A stretch of DNA of 40,016 nucleotides. Origin: Streptomyces sp. NRRL B-24085 (GTDB lineage: Bacteria > Actinomycetota > Actinomycetes > Streptomycetales > Streptomycetaceae). The position numbers and the translations under genes are program-made. Position 1 is the stretch's first letter. The number at the start of each line of letters is the position of its first letter. The stretch spans positions 1-40,016 of the forward strand of contig NZ_LJBR01000137.1 of the NCBI RefSeq assembly GCF_001282115.1. The letters run 5' to 3'. Of this stretch, positions 23,072 to 30,697 are shown piece by piece. A model generated the notes under the pieces. The model was given only the letters and a program-made list of their open reading frames with translations, was not told the DNA's origin and searched no databases.

Positions 23072-23553
23072 ATGGGGGAGATCAAGTACATCCGAGGTGA
23101 CGCCACCGCTCGTCCGCCAAGGGCGTGCAACTGATCGCGCACGTCTGCAACGACATAGGGGGCTGGGGCAAGGGATTCGTCGTGGCGGTGTCGCGGCGCT
23201 GGCCGGAACCGGAGGCCGCCTACCGCGCCTGGCACCGAGGGCGCGCGTCGAACGACTTCGGGCTGGGCGCCGCGCAGTTCGTGCAGGTCGAGCGGTATGT
23301 CTGGGTGGCCAACATGATCGGGCAGCGGGGCATCCGCACCGGCAGCAAGGGCGTCCCGGTCCGCTACGAAGCGATCGAGGAGGCCCTCGGCCGGGTGGCC
23401 GACAAGGCGGTGGAACTCGGCGCGTCCGTGCACATGCCGCGGATAGGGTGCGGACTGGCGGGAGGCCAGTGGAACCGCATCGAGCCTCTCATCGTCGAGA
23501 GGCTCCTGACCAGGGACCTCGCGGTCACCGTCTACGACCACGGGGAGGGCTGA
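23072..23553 (+). pseudogene. Macrodomain (ADP-ribose-binding/hydrolysing) gene with a one-base frameshift near codon 14
   Basis: From the ATG at 23072 the frame reads MGEIKYIRGDATA and then runs into TGA at 23132. From 23113 the -1 frame reads SAKGVQLIAHVCNDIGGWGK and continues to 23551. It contains the macrodomain motifs: the GDAT strand, the HVCND / GGWGKGF ADP-ribose loop, and MPRIGCGLAGGQW. One base missing at about 23111 restores everything (expected Ala-Pro-Ser; CG stands where a full codon should be). The corrected protein has 160 aa. Macrodomains of this type remove ADP-ribose from proteins; SCO6735 is the likely orthologue. A GTG at 23125 could start a product lacking the first strand, but its ribosome-binding site is poor. 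A sequencing error is possible. Confidence 0.8.
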
Positions 23554-23554
23554 A

Positions 23555-24490
23555 GTGAGCCGGGACATCGACGTGCTCGTGCTGGGTGGGGCCGGGGTGG
23601 ACACCGTCGTGTACGTGCCCGAGCTGCCCCTGCCCTACGCCGACAGCTACATGATCGACTCCGGCATCCGCACCCGCGCCGGACAGACCGGGGACTTCGT
23701 CGCCGTGGGCCTCGGTGCCCTCGGCATGAACACCCACCACCTGGACTTCCTCGGCGACGACCCGGAGGGTGACCTCGTCCGCGCCCTGCACCGCGACCGC
23801 GGCATCGCGCTCACCGCCGTCCCCCAGCCCGCCGGCACCAAGCGGGCCGTCAACCTCGTCGGCCCCGACGGCAGGCGCCTGTCCCTGTACGACACCAGCC
23901 GCGCCCACGCCGACGACCGGCTCCCCGCGGACGTCCTCCGGCCGCTCGCCGAAGCCGCCCGCAATGTCCACGTCTCGATCACCCACCCGTGCGCCCACGC
24001 CCTCCCGCTCCTCAGGGAGACCGGCGCCGCCCTCTCCACCGACCTCCACGACTGGGACGGCCAGAACCCGTACCACGAGGAGTTCGCCCTCGCGGCCGAC
24101 GTGGTCTTCCTGTCCGCGGCCGCCCTCACCGACCCTGAGCGCACCCTGCGCGACATCGCCGCCCGGGGCCGAGCCGAGGAGGTCGTCGCCACCGCCGGCG
24201 CCGAGGGCGCGTACCTCCTCGCCGACGACGGGTTCACCCACGTCCCGCCGGTCACCCCACCCGCCCCCGTGATCGACTCCAACGGCGCCGGTGACGCCTT
24301 CGCCGCCGCCTACCTCTTCGGCCGCCTGACCGGCGAGCCCCCGCACCGATGCGCCCTGTACGGCGCGGTGGCCGGCGCCCACGCCTGCACCGTGCCGTCG
24401 ACGCAGACCGACGCGATCACCGGGGACGCGCTCCTCACCCGCGCGGCCGCTCTCTTGAAAGAGGAGGAAACGGGTACCCGGACCCGGTGA
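23555..24490 (+). CDS. PfkB-family carbohydrate/nucleoside kinase
   Basis: This 311-aa ribokinase-superfamily protein has an N-terminal LVLGGAGVDTVVYVPELP, GIRTRAGQTGDFVAVGLGAL (the glycine-rich substrate lid), VVATAGAEGAYLL and the signature DSNGAGDAFAAAYLFG. The catalytic base is D247. The substrate (ribose, a nucleoside or another sugar) cannot be read from the motifs. The GTG begins 2 bases after the macrodomain stop codon and has GGGGAGGG upstream, so it can be translated independently of the frameshifted gene. It overlaps the lipoprotein gene by 4 bases (GTGA). Its position after an ADP-ribose enzyme suggests salvage of released sugar, which is inference only. Confidence 0.88.
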   Translation: MSRDIDVLVLGGAGVDTVVYVPELPLPYADSYMIDSGIRTRAGQTGDFVAVGLGALGMNTHHLDFLGDDPEGDLVRALHRDRGIALTAVPQPAGTKRAVNLVGPDGRRLSLYDTSRAHADDRLPADVLRPLAEAARNVHVSITHPCAHALPLLRETGAALSTDLHDWDGQNPYHEEFALAADVVFLSAAALTDPERTLRDIAARGRAEEVVATAGAEGAYLLADDGFTHVPPVTPPAPVIDSNGAGDAFAAAYLFGRLTGEPPHRCALYGAVAGAHACTVPSTQTDAITGDALLTRAAALLKEEETGTRTR

Positions 24491-24900
24491 GCAAGCCGCA
24501 CCGGATGAGCACCCTGATGTGCCTGGCCCTGCTGGGACTGGTCCTCTCCGGCTGCGGCAGCGTCCAGGAGCGCCGATCGGACGCCGAGACCGCGGCCACC
24601 GGGTTCGAGCGGCTGCTGCGTGTCCACGACCCGGCCGGCCTCTGCGCGGCCCTGGCCCCGGAGACCCGCGGTGAGCTGGAGGAGTCCGAGAAGGCGAGCT
24701 GCGCGAAGGCGATCTCCTCCCAGGACATCCCCCTCGGCGGCACCACCCACCGCGTCGACGTGTACGGCCGACAGGCCCGCATCGTCCTCGACGCGGACAC
24801 CCTCTTCCTCTCCCTGTTCCCCGACGGCTGGAAGGTCGTCGCGGCCGGCTGCACCCCCCGGCCGGGCCGGCCCTACCAGTGCACGCTCCAGGGAGGCTGA
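24487..24900 (+). CDS. Predicted lipoprotein (137 aa)
   Basis: The GTG at 24487 overlaps the kinase stop codon. The protein has a short basic N-terminus, a hydrophobic core (MSTLMCLALLGLVLSG) and a lipobox LSGC, so it should be lipidated on that cysteine and anchored outside the cytoplasmic membrane. The mature part of about 115 residues has FERLLRVHDPAGLCAALAPE, KASCAKAI and a C-terminal GWKVVAAGCTPRPGRPYQCT. These supply four further cysteines, possibly two disulfides. This layout resembles small NTF2-like lipoproteins of actinobacteria, but no specific function is known. Part of the macrodomain-kinase-membrane operon. Confidence 0.8.
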   Translation: MSKPHRMSTLMCLALLGLVLSGCGSVQERRSDAETAATGFERLLRVHDPAGLCAALAPETRGELEESEKASCAKAISSQDIPLGGTTHRVDVYGRQARIVLDADTLFLSLFPDGWKVVAAGCTPRPGRPYQCTLQGG

Positions 24901-24906
24901 CGGCGT

Positions 24907-24990
24907 ATGCGGACCATGTTCACGCTCTGCCTGGTCGTCGTCCTCAGCGGCCTCGTCTACTTCACCGCCGTGGGGCTGATGCACCGATGA
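24907..24990 (+). CDS. 27-aa membrane microprotein
   Basis: An ATG 6 bases after the lipoprotein stop codon opens 27 codons: MRTMFTLCLVVVLSGLVYFT followed by AVGLMHR. The sequence is almost entirely one transmembrane helix with positively charged ends. Its stop codon overlaps the start of the next gene (ATGA, 24987-24990), so translation would be coupled. Third positions are nearly all G or C. The GGGAGG before 24900 can serve as ribosome-binding site. I recognise no family. The coupled position argues for a real gene, not a chance frame. Confidence 0.6.
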   Translation: MRTMFTLCLVVVLSGLVYFTAVGLMHR

Positions 24991-25691
24991 CCACACGCAC
25001 ACCGGCGACCACCCGCACCCGCGGCTTCCTGCGCGACAACGGCCTCGGCCTGGCCTTCGGCATCGGGTTCCTGCTGGCCCTGGCCGGACAGGCGATCGCG
25101 GGCTACGCGGACTTCAACAACCAGCTCACCACCGAGGGCCTCGCGCGGATCGGCTTCGGCGAGTACCTGATGTCCTCCGACTTCGCCGTCGACGTGACGG
25201 AGAACTGGCAGTCGGAGTACCTCCAGTTCTTCCTCTACATCACCGCGACGGTCTGGCTGCTCCAGCGCGGCTCACCCGAGTCGAAGGAGATGCACAAGGC
25301 CGGGACGGAGTCCGACCGGGACCAGCGGGTCGGACGGTACGCCCACCGCGACTCCCCGCGATGGGCCGCCGCCGACGGACTGCGCCGAGGGCTGTACTCG
25401 CACTCCCTCGGGCTGGTCATGGGCGCCGTCTTCGTCCTCTCCTGGCTGGCCCAGTCGATCAGCGGAGTCGCCGCCTACAACGAGGAGCAACTCCGCCGAC
25501 TGGAGGCCCCGGTGAGCTGGAGCAGCTACATCGGGTCCGCGGACTTCTGGAGCCGCACCCTGCAGAACTGGCAGTCCGAACTCCTCGCGGTGGCCTCCAT
25601 GGCCATCCTCTCCGTCTACCTCCGGCAGCGCGGCTCACCGGAGTCCAAGCCGGTCGGAGCGGCCCACACCTCGACGGGCGTCGAAGGATAG
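24987..25691 (+). CDS. DUF6766-type membrane protein with internal duplication
   Basis: This 234-aa protein has four predicted membrane helices arranged as two copies of one module (about 20-100 and 137-220). Each module has a first helix (FGIGFLLALAGQAIAGYA / VMGAVFVLSWLAQSISGVAA), a polar loop with GEYLMSSDF / SSYIGSADF, the motif ENWQSEYLQF / QNWQSELLAV, a second helix and a final L-x-QRGSPESK. The duplication is clear by eye. I believe it is the family called DUF6766; its function is unknown. The ATG overlaps the microprotein stop codon. It is the last gene of the operon, convergent with the M1 peptidase gene 37 bp away without an obvious hairpin. Confidence 0.82.
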   Translation: MTTRTPATTRTRGFLRDNGLGLAFGIGFLLALAGQAIAGYADFNNQLTTEGLARIGFGEYLMSSDFAVDVTENWQSEYLQFFLYITATVWLLQRGSPESKEMHKAGTESDRDQRVGRYAHRDSPRWAAADGLRRGLYSHSLGLVMGAVFVLSWLAQSISGVAAYNEEQLRRLEAPVSWSSYIGSADFWSRTLQNWQSELLAVASMAILSVYLRQRGSPESKPVGAAHTSTGVEG

Positions 25692-25727
25692 AACCGCCCC
25701 GGAACATCCCCGAAGCCGCCCCAGACG

Positions 25728-27228
25728 CTACTCGCCGTGCTCGTGCACGTCGTTCGTCGCCGCGATCCTCTTCCACGACCTCGGCTGAACGGTAGCCTCC
25801 GCGGTCCTCGCGATCGACGCACCCCGCGCCGCGGGCGCCCCCGGCTTCGACGGCTGGAACAGCCACGTGTCGAACAGCGCGGCCAGCGGCTGCCCCGACA
25901 CCTCCTCGGCGTACCGCTGGAAGTCGGCGACCGACGCGTTGCCGTACGCGTACTTCTGCGGCCAGCCCTTCAGCACCGCGAAGAACGCCTCGTCCCCGAT
26001 CTCGTTGCGCAGGGCCTGGAGGGTCAGCGCGCCCCGGTCGTAGACGGCGATGTCGAACTGGTTCTCCGGACCGGGGTCACCGGGCCTGACCGTCCAGAAC
26101 GCGTCGTCGGCCGGGTGCGAGGCGTACACGTAGTCGGCGAGTTCCTGCGCGGTCCCCTCACCCTCGTGCTCGGACCACAGCCACTGCGCGTACCGTGCGA
26201 AGCCCTCGTTGATCCAGATGTCCTTCCAGCCGCGCACGGACACCAGGTCGCCGTACCACTGGTGGGCCAGCTCATGGACGACCACGGAGGTGTTGGAGCC
26301 GTTCGCGAACTGGCGCGGACTGTAGAAGGGCCGGGTCTGGGTCTCCAGGGCGTACCCGGTGGCCGTGTTCGGCACATAGCCGCCGAGCGCGCCGAAGGGG
26401 TACGGCCCGAAGTACCCGCTCAGCCAGTCGGCGATCTCCCCGGTCCGCTCGACACTCGCCCGTACGGCACCGGAGTTGGCACCGAGGTCCTTGCTGTACG
26501 CGTTGACGACCGGAATGCCGCTGTCGGTCGTGCCGGTGGTGATGTCGAAGCGGCCGACGGCGAGGGTCGCGAGGTAGGTGGCCTGCGGCTTGTCGGAGCG
26601 CCAGCTCCAGCGGGTCCAGCCGAGGCGTGAACTCGTCGACTGGAGCGTGCCGTTGGAGATGGCCTGGCTGCCGTCCGGCACCAGCACCGACACGTCGTAG
26701 GTGGCCTTGTCGAGCGGGTGGTCGTTGCTCGGGAACCACCACCAGGCCGCCTCGGGCTCGTTCGCCCCGACCCCGCCGTCCGGGGTGCGGTGCCAGCTCG
26801 TGAAGCCGTACGCCTGCTTCGACGACGGAACCCCGCGGTAGCGGACCACCACGGTGACGGAAGTGCCCTTGGGCAGCGGGGACTTCGGGGTGATCTCCAG
26901 CTCGTGCTCGCCCGAGGTGGTGAAGGACGCCTTCGCGCCGTTGACCCGCACCTCGCTCACGTCGAGGAGGAAGTCCAGGTCGAAGCGGGACAGGTCCTGG
27001 GTGGTGCGGGCCAGGAGGGTGGCGGTGCCCTCCAGTTCGTCGGTGGCGGGCTGGTACTTCAGCCGCAGGTCGTAGTGGGAGACGTCGTATCCGCCGTTGC
27101 CGTAGTCCGGGTAGTAGGGATCGCCGATGCCCGGAGCGCCGGGGGGGGAAGCCCGCCGCCGACGCCGGGATCGCCAGCATCAGGGAGGCCGCCGCGAGTG
27201 CGCCCGGTGCGATGAGTCTGCGGTGCAC
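25728..27228 (-). pseudogene. Secreted M1-family metallopeptidase, frameshifted in a G8 tract
   Basis: From the GTG at 27228 (GGAG upstream) the frame encodes a signal peptide (HRRLIAPGALAAASLMLAIP, then ASAAG). It then meets a run of eight C on the coding strand (27148-27141). One C fewer gives GFPPGAPGIGDPYYPDYGNG and continues through the whole peptidase, about 499 aa when corrected. The catalytic part is intact: VVVHELAHQWYGD with the zinc ligands, WINEGFARY with the third ligand, and a tyrosine-bearing C-terminal half. M1 enzymes remove N-terminal residues from peptides. As written, the signal peptide and enzyme are in different frames. Explanations are a homopolymer sequencing error, phase variation, slippage or decay. 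Confidence 0.82.
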
Positions 27229-27389
27229 GAAAGCTCCAAGTCGTAGGGGCACGAAGTCTGTTCGCAGCCTATTCACCACCTGTGAGCTGGATGTGTCCAC
27301 GAACACCCCTGTCACACGAACGCCATTCGGCCGTCACGGACCCAAGGGGCCCTCTTTTGTGCGGGAGTTGACCGCAGTACCGTCCGCGC

Positions 27390-29366
27390 ATGCCGATACG
27401 CACGCGCTTCACGACCTGGAGACCGCTCGCGACCGCCGCCGCGGCCACCGCCGCCCTGCTGGCGACCTTCCTCGCCCCCGCGACCGCGCAGGCACTGGAC
27501 GGGACGGGCCCGCGGGAGAGCCGGCCGGTCTATTCGTACGAGAACGCCGTCCGCGAGGCCGTCTGGGTGGACACCCGTCTCGACGGCGACGGGGACGGCA
27601 GGACCGACCGCGTCGCCGTCGACATCGTCCGGCCCCGCGAAGCAGCCCGGAAGGGCCGCAAGGTGCCGGTCATCATGGACGCCAGCCCCTACTACTCCTG
27701 CTGCGGGCGCGGCAACGAGAGCCAGTTGAAGACGTACGACGCGGACGGCCACGTCGTGCAGATGCCGCTGTTCTACGACAACTACTTCGTGCCCCGCGGC
27801 TACGCCTTCGTCGGCGTCGACCTCGCCGGGACCAACCGCTCCGACGGCTGTGTGGACGTCGGCGGCCGTTCCGACATCCAGTCCGCCAAGGCGGTCGTCG
27901 ACTGGCTGAACGGCCGGGGCACCGCCTACACGAGCCGCACGGGCACCGTGAAGGCCAAGGCCGGCTGGACCAACGGCAGAACCGGCATGATCGGCAAGAG
28001 CTGGGACGGCACCATCGCCAACGGCGTCGCCGCGACCGGCGTCGAGGGCCTGAGGACCATCGTCCCGATCAGCGCCATCTCCACCTGGTACGACTACTAC
28101 TTCTCCCAGGGCGCCCCGCTCTACGACTCCGGCCCCGACTGGCTCTCGAACTACGTCGACAGCCCCGACGCCCGCGCCAGGTGCGCCGCCGTGCAGCGCA
28201 AGCTCGTCGACCAGGCGCCCCGCACCGGCGACCGGACCCCGCTGTGGACCGAGCGCGACTACGTGAAGGACGCCCGCAAGGTCAGGGCCAGCGTCTTCCT
28301 CGTCCACGGCATGCAGGACCTCAACGTCCGCCTCCAGCACGTCGGCCCGTGGTGGGACGCCCTCGCGAAGAACGGCGTCCAGCGCAAGATCTGGCTCTCC
28401 CAGACCGGGCACGTCGACCCCTTCGACTTCCGGCGGGCGGAATGGGTCGACACCCTGCACCGCTGGTTCGACCACGAACTCCTCGGCTACGACAACGGCA
28501 TCGACCGCGAGCCCATGGCCGACATCGAACGCCGGCCCGACCAGTGGGTCACCTCGAAGTCGTGGCCGCCGCGGGGCACTTCGGCCACCACTCTGCGTCC
28601 CGCGAAGGGCGCCTCGCCGGGCGTCGGCACCCTCGGCCTCACCAGGGCCAAGGGCACCGAGACCTTCACCGACGACCCCGCCCTCAGCGAGACCGACTGG
28701 GCCGCCCGGATCGACACCCCGACCCCCGACAAGGCGGGCTTCACCACCGGCACCCTCACCAGGGACCTCCGTCTGTCCGGCGCCTCCAAGGTGACCGTCA
28801 CCGCGACGCCGACCACCTCGACGGCCCATCTCTCCGCCGTCCTCGTGGACCTCGGCCCCGACACCATCCGGGACTACGCGGCGAGCGGGGAAGGCATCAC
28901 CACCCTCACCGACCGCACCTGCTGGGGCCTGAGCACCACCGGTGACAGCGCCTGCTTCAAGGAGACGCGGGCGAAGACCACCGCCGTCGACCACACGGTG
29001 GTCAGCCGCGGCTGGGCCGACCTCGGCACCTACGCGGACGCCGGGAAGGGCGTCCCGCTCACCCCCGGCAAGGCCTACACCATCACCCTGGACCTGGGCG
29101 CCACGGACCACGTCGTCCCTGCGGGCCACCGTCTCGCCCTGATCGTCGCGGGCACCGACAAGGACCTCATCGACCCGCCGTCCACCCGGCCCACCCTCAC
29201 GCTCGACCTGTCCCGCACCTCGGCCCGTGTCCCGCTGGTCGGCGGCGCCTCCGCCTTCGCGCACGCGACGAAGGGCGCCGACAGGGCCGTACCGCAGGAG
29301 GCGGGAGCCCGCGACGGTGTCCGGGCCCCGCGCACCGCCCACCGTGTCCCGGAGGGAGGACGATGA
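27390..29366 (+). CDS. Secreted Xaa-Pro dipeptidyl-peptidase (S15 / CocE-NonD family)
   Basis: This 658-aa protein opens with a signal peptide (basic [11 protein letters not shown], hydrophobic run, cleavage after about AQA-37). An alpha/beta-hydrolase domain with the S15 triad follows: S204 in [10 protein letters not shown]310 in VHGMQDLNV and H341 in [11 protein letters not shown]-terminal jelly-roll domain (about 420-620) completes the family layout. It releases Xaa-Pro dipeptides from extracellular peptides. The ATG at 27390 has no Shine-Dalgarno sequence; TACCGT lies 6 bases upstream, so a leaderless mRNA is likely. Divergent from the M1 peptidase (161 bp apart) and overlapping the M14 gene (ATGA). 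Confidence 0.9.
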   Translation: MPIRTRFTTWRPLATAAAATAALLATFLAPATAQALDGTGPRESRPVYSYENAVREAVWVDTRLDGDGDGRTDRVAVDIVRPREAARKGRKVPVIMDASPYYSCCGRGNESQLKTYDADGHVVQMPLFYDNYFVPRGYAFVGVDLAGTNRSDGCVDVGGRSDIQSAKAVVDWLNGRGTAYTSRTGTVKAKAGWTNGRTGMIGKSWDGTIANGVAATGVEGLRTIVPISAISTWYDYYFSQGAPLYDSGPDWLSNYVDSPDARARCAAVQRKLVDQAPRTGDRTPLWTERDYVKDARKVRASVFLVHGMQDLNVRLQHVGPWWDALAKNGVQRKIWLSQTGHVDPFDFRRAEWVDTLHRWFDHELLGYDNGIDREPMADIERRPDQWVTSKSWPPRGTSATTLRPAKGASPGVGTLGLTRAKGTETFTDDPALSETDWAARIDTPTPDKAGFTTGTLTRDLRLSGASKVTVTATPTTSTAHLSAVLVDLGPDTIRDYAASGEGITTLTDRTCWGLSTTGDSACFKETRAKTTAVDHTVVSRGWADLGTYADAGKGVPLTPGKAYTITLDLGATDHVVPAGHRLALIVAGTDKDLIDPPSTRPTLTLDLSRTSARVPLVGGASAFAHATKGADRAVPQEAGARDGVRAPRTAHRVPEGGR

Positions 29367-30601
29367 TCCGAGCCGTCACCGCGAGCGTGGCGGCGCTCGC
29401 CGCGTCCCTGATCGCGGCACCGGCCGAAGCCGCCGAGGCCCCGCCCCGCACCGGCTTCGAGCAGTCGGCGGGCGCCCGCTGGACGAGCGAGGCCGAGGAG
29501 CTGGACTTCCTCACCCGGGTCGACCGAGCGAGCGGCCGGGTCTCCCTCGACCGCATCGGCACCACGGAACAGGGCCGCCCCCTCCACCTCGTCCGGATCG
29601 GCGCACGCCACGCACCCACCAGGGTGCTGCTCGTGTGCAGCCAGCACGGCGACGAGCCGTCCGGCCGCGAGGCCTGTCTGACCAAGGTCCGCGACCTGGC
29701 GTACGCGAAGGACTCCCGTACCCGGCGCTTCCTCGACCGCACCACCGTCCTGGTCGTGCCCACCGCCAACCCGGACGGCCGGGCCGCCGACACCCGCGGC
29801 AACAGCGACGGCGTCGACATCAACCGCGACCACCTCGCCCTGGCCACCGCCGAGGCACGCGCCCTGGCGAGGGTCGTACGGGACCGGCAGCCGGACGTGA
29901 TCTACGACCTGCACGAGTACTCCGCCACCCCCCGCTACTACGACAAGGACCTCTTCGACCTCTGGCCCCGCAACCTCAACACCGACGAGGCCGTCCACGA
30001 CGAGGCCGAGACCCTGTCCCGGGCGTACGTACGACCGGCCGCCGAAGACGCCGGGTACACGACCGGCACGTACGGCATCTGGACCGACCCGGTCACCGGG
30101 GAACCCGTCCGGCAGGTCGCCGGTGACGGCCAGGAACGCATCCTGCGCAACATGTCCGGGATCAAGCACGCGGTCGGCCTGCTGATCGAGAGCCGGGTCG
30201 AACCGCTCGCCGCCACCGACGAGGCGGGCAACAACCGGCGCCGCGTGCACTCGCAACTGGCCGCCCTCAAAGGCCTGTTCGGGTTCGCCGAGGAGCGCCG
30301 CGGCCAGATCGAGAAGGCCACCGGCACGGCCCGCCACCAGCCCTCGACGGGCCGCGTCTTCCTCGGCGGCGCCGACAACGACCCGCCCGAGCCGGCCGAG
30401 GTGATCCAGGACCCGCCCTGCGGCTACCGGCTCACCGACGCCCAGTACAGGGAGGTGAAGGACGAACTCGCCCTGCACGGAGTGCGGACGAAAGGCGCGT
30501 ATGTTCCCCTGGCGCAGCCTCTGCGCGCCCTCGTCCCGCTGCTCCTCGACGCCCGCGCCCCGTACCACCTGACGGCCGGGGAGCCCGACACCGGCTGCTG
30601 A
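29363..30601 (+). CDS. Secreted M14-family zinc carboxypeptidase
   Basis: This 412-aa protein has a signal peptide ([20 protein letters not shown], then AEA). The M14 catalytic domain shows zinc ligands H95 and E98 in [30 protein letters not shown], the third ligand H184 in IYDLHEY and catalytic E276 in GLLIESR. These are the hallmarks of metallocarboxypeptidases. It removes C-terminal residues from peptides outside the cell and would complement the S15 dipeptidyl-peptidase encoded just upstream. The two genes overlap by four bases and are certainly co-translated. The remaining C-terminal region (about 300-412) is not recognised. Its stop codon is followed directly by the inverted repeat that covers the BCCT start. 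Confidence 0.9.
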   Translation: MIRAVTASVAALAASLIAAPAEAAEAPPRTGFEQSAGARWTSEAEELDFLTRVDRASGRVSLDRIGTTEQGRPLHLVRIGARHAPTRVLLVCSQHGDEPSGREACLTKVRDLAYAKDSRTRRFLDRTTVLVVPTANPDGRAADTRGNSDGVDINRDHLALATAEARALARVVRDRQPDVIYDLHEYSATPRYYDKDLFDLWPRNLNTDEAVHDEAETLSRAYVRPAAEDAGYTTGTYGIWTDPVTGEPVRQVAGDGQERILRNMSGIKHAVGLLIESRVEPLAATDEAGNNRRRVHSQLAALKGLFGFAEERRGQIEKATGTARHQPSTGRVFLGGADNDPPEPAEVIQDPPCGYRLTDAQYREVKDELALHGVRTKGAYVPLAQPLRALVPLLLDARAPYHLTAGEPDTGC

Positions 30602-30602
30602 A

Positions 30603-30697
30603 TCGGTCGAGATCTGCGGCACCTGTGGTAGGTCCTGGGGAACTGTGTGAAAACCGGGGTATCCACCGCTCCAGGGGAAGGTGCCGCAGATGACCGA
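30603..30697 (+). promoter_or_regulatory. Long inverted repeat sequestering the BCCT ribosome-binding site and start codon
   Basis: TCGGTC (30603-30608) and ATCTGCGGCACCT (30612-30624) are perfectly complementary to GACCGA (30692-30697) and AGGTGCCGCAGAT (30679-30691). Together they make a 19-bp stem with one 3-nt bulge (GAG) around a 54-nt loop. The 3' arm contains part of the Shine-Dalgarno region (GGGGAAGG) and the ATG (30690-30692) of the transporter gene. Inside the loop, GTGG (30625-30628) can pair with CCAC (30664-30667). The stem starts 2 bases after the stop codon of the peptidase gene. If transcribed, this RNA would hide the start codon. A DNA-level operator is the alternative. Confidence 0.75.

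Noticed and set aside
23049..23558. Overlapping 169-codon frame across the macrodomain gene.
   Set aside because: It is the third-frame shadow of the macrodomain sequence; only the -1 shift between the ATG frame and the 23125 frame restores a family protein.
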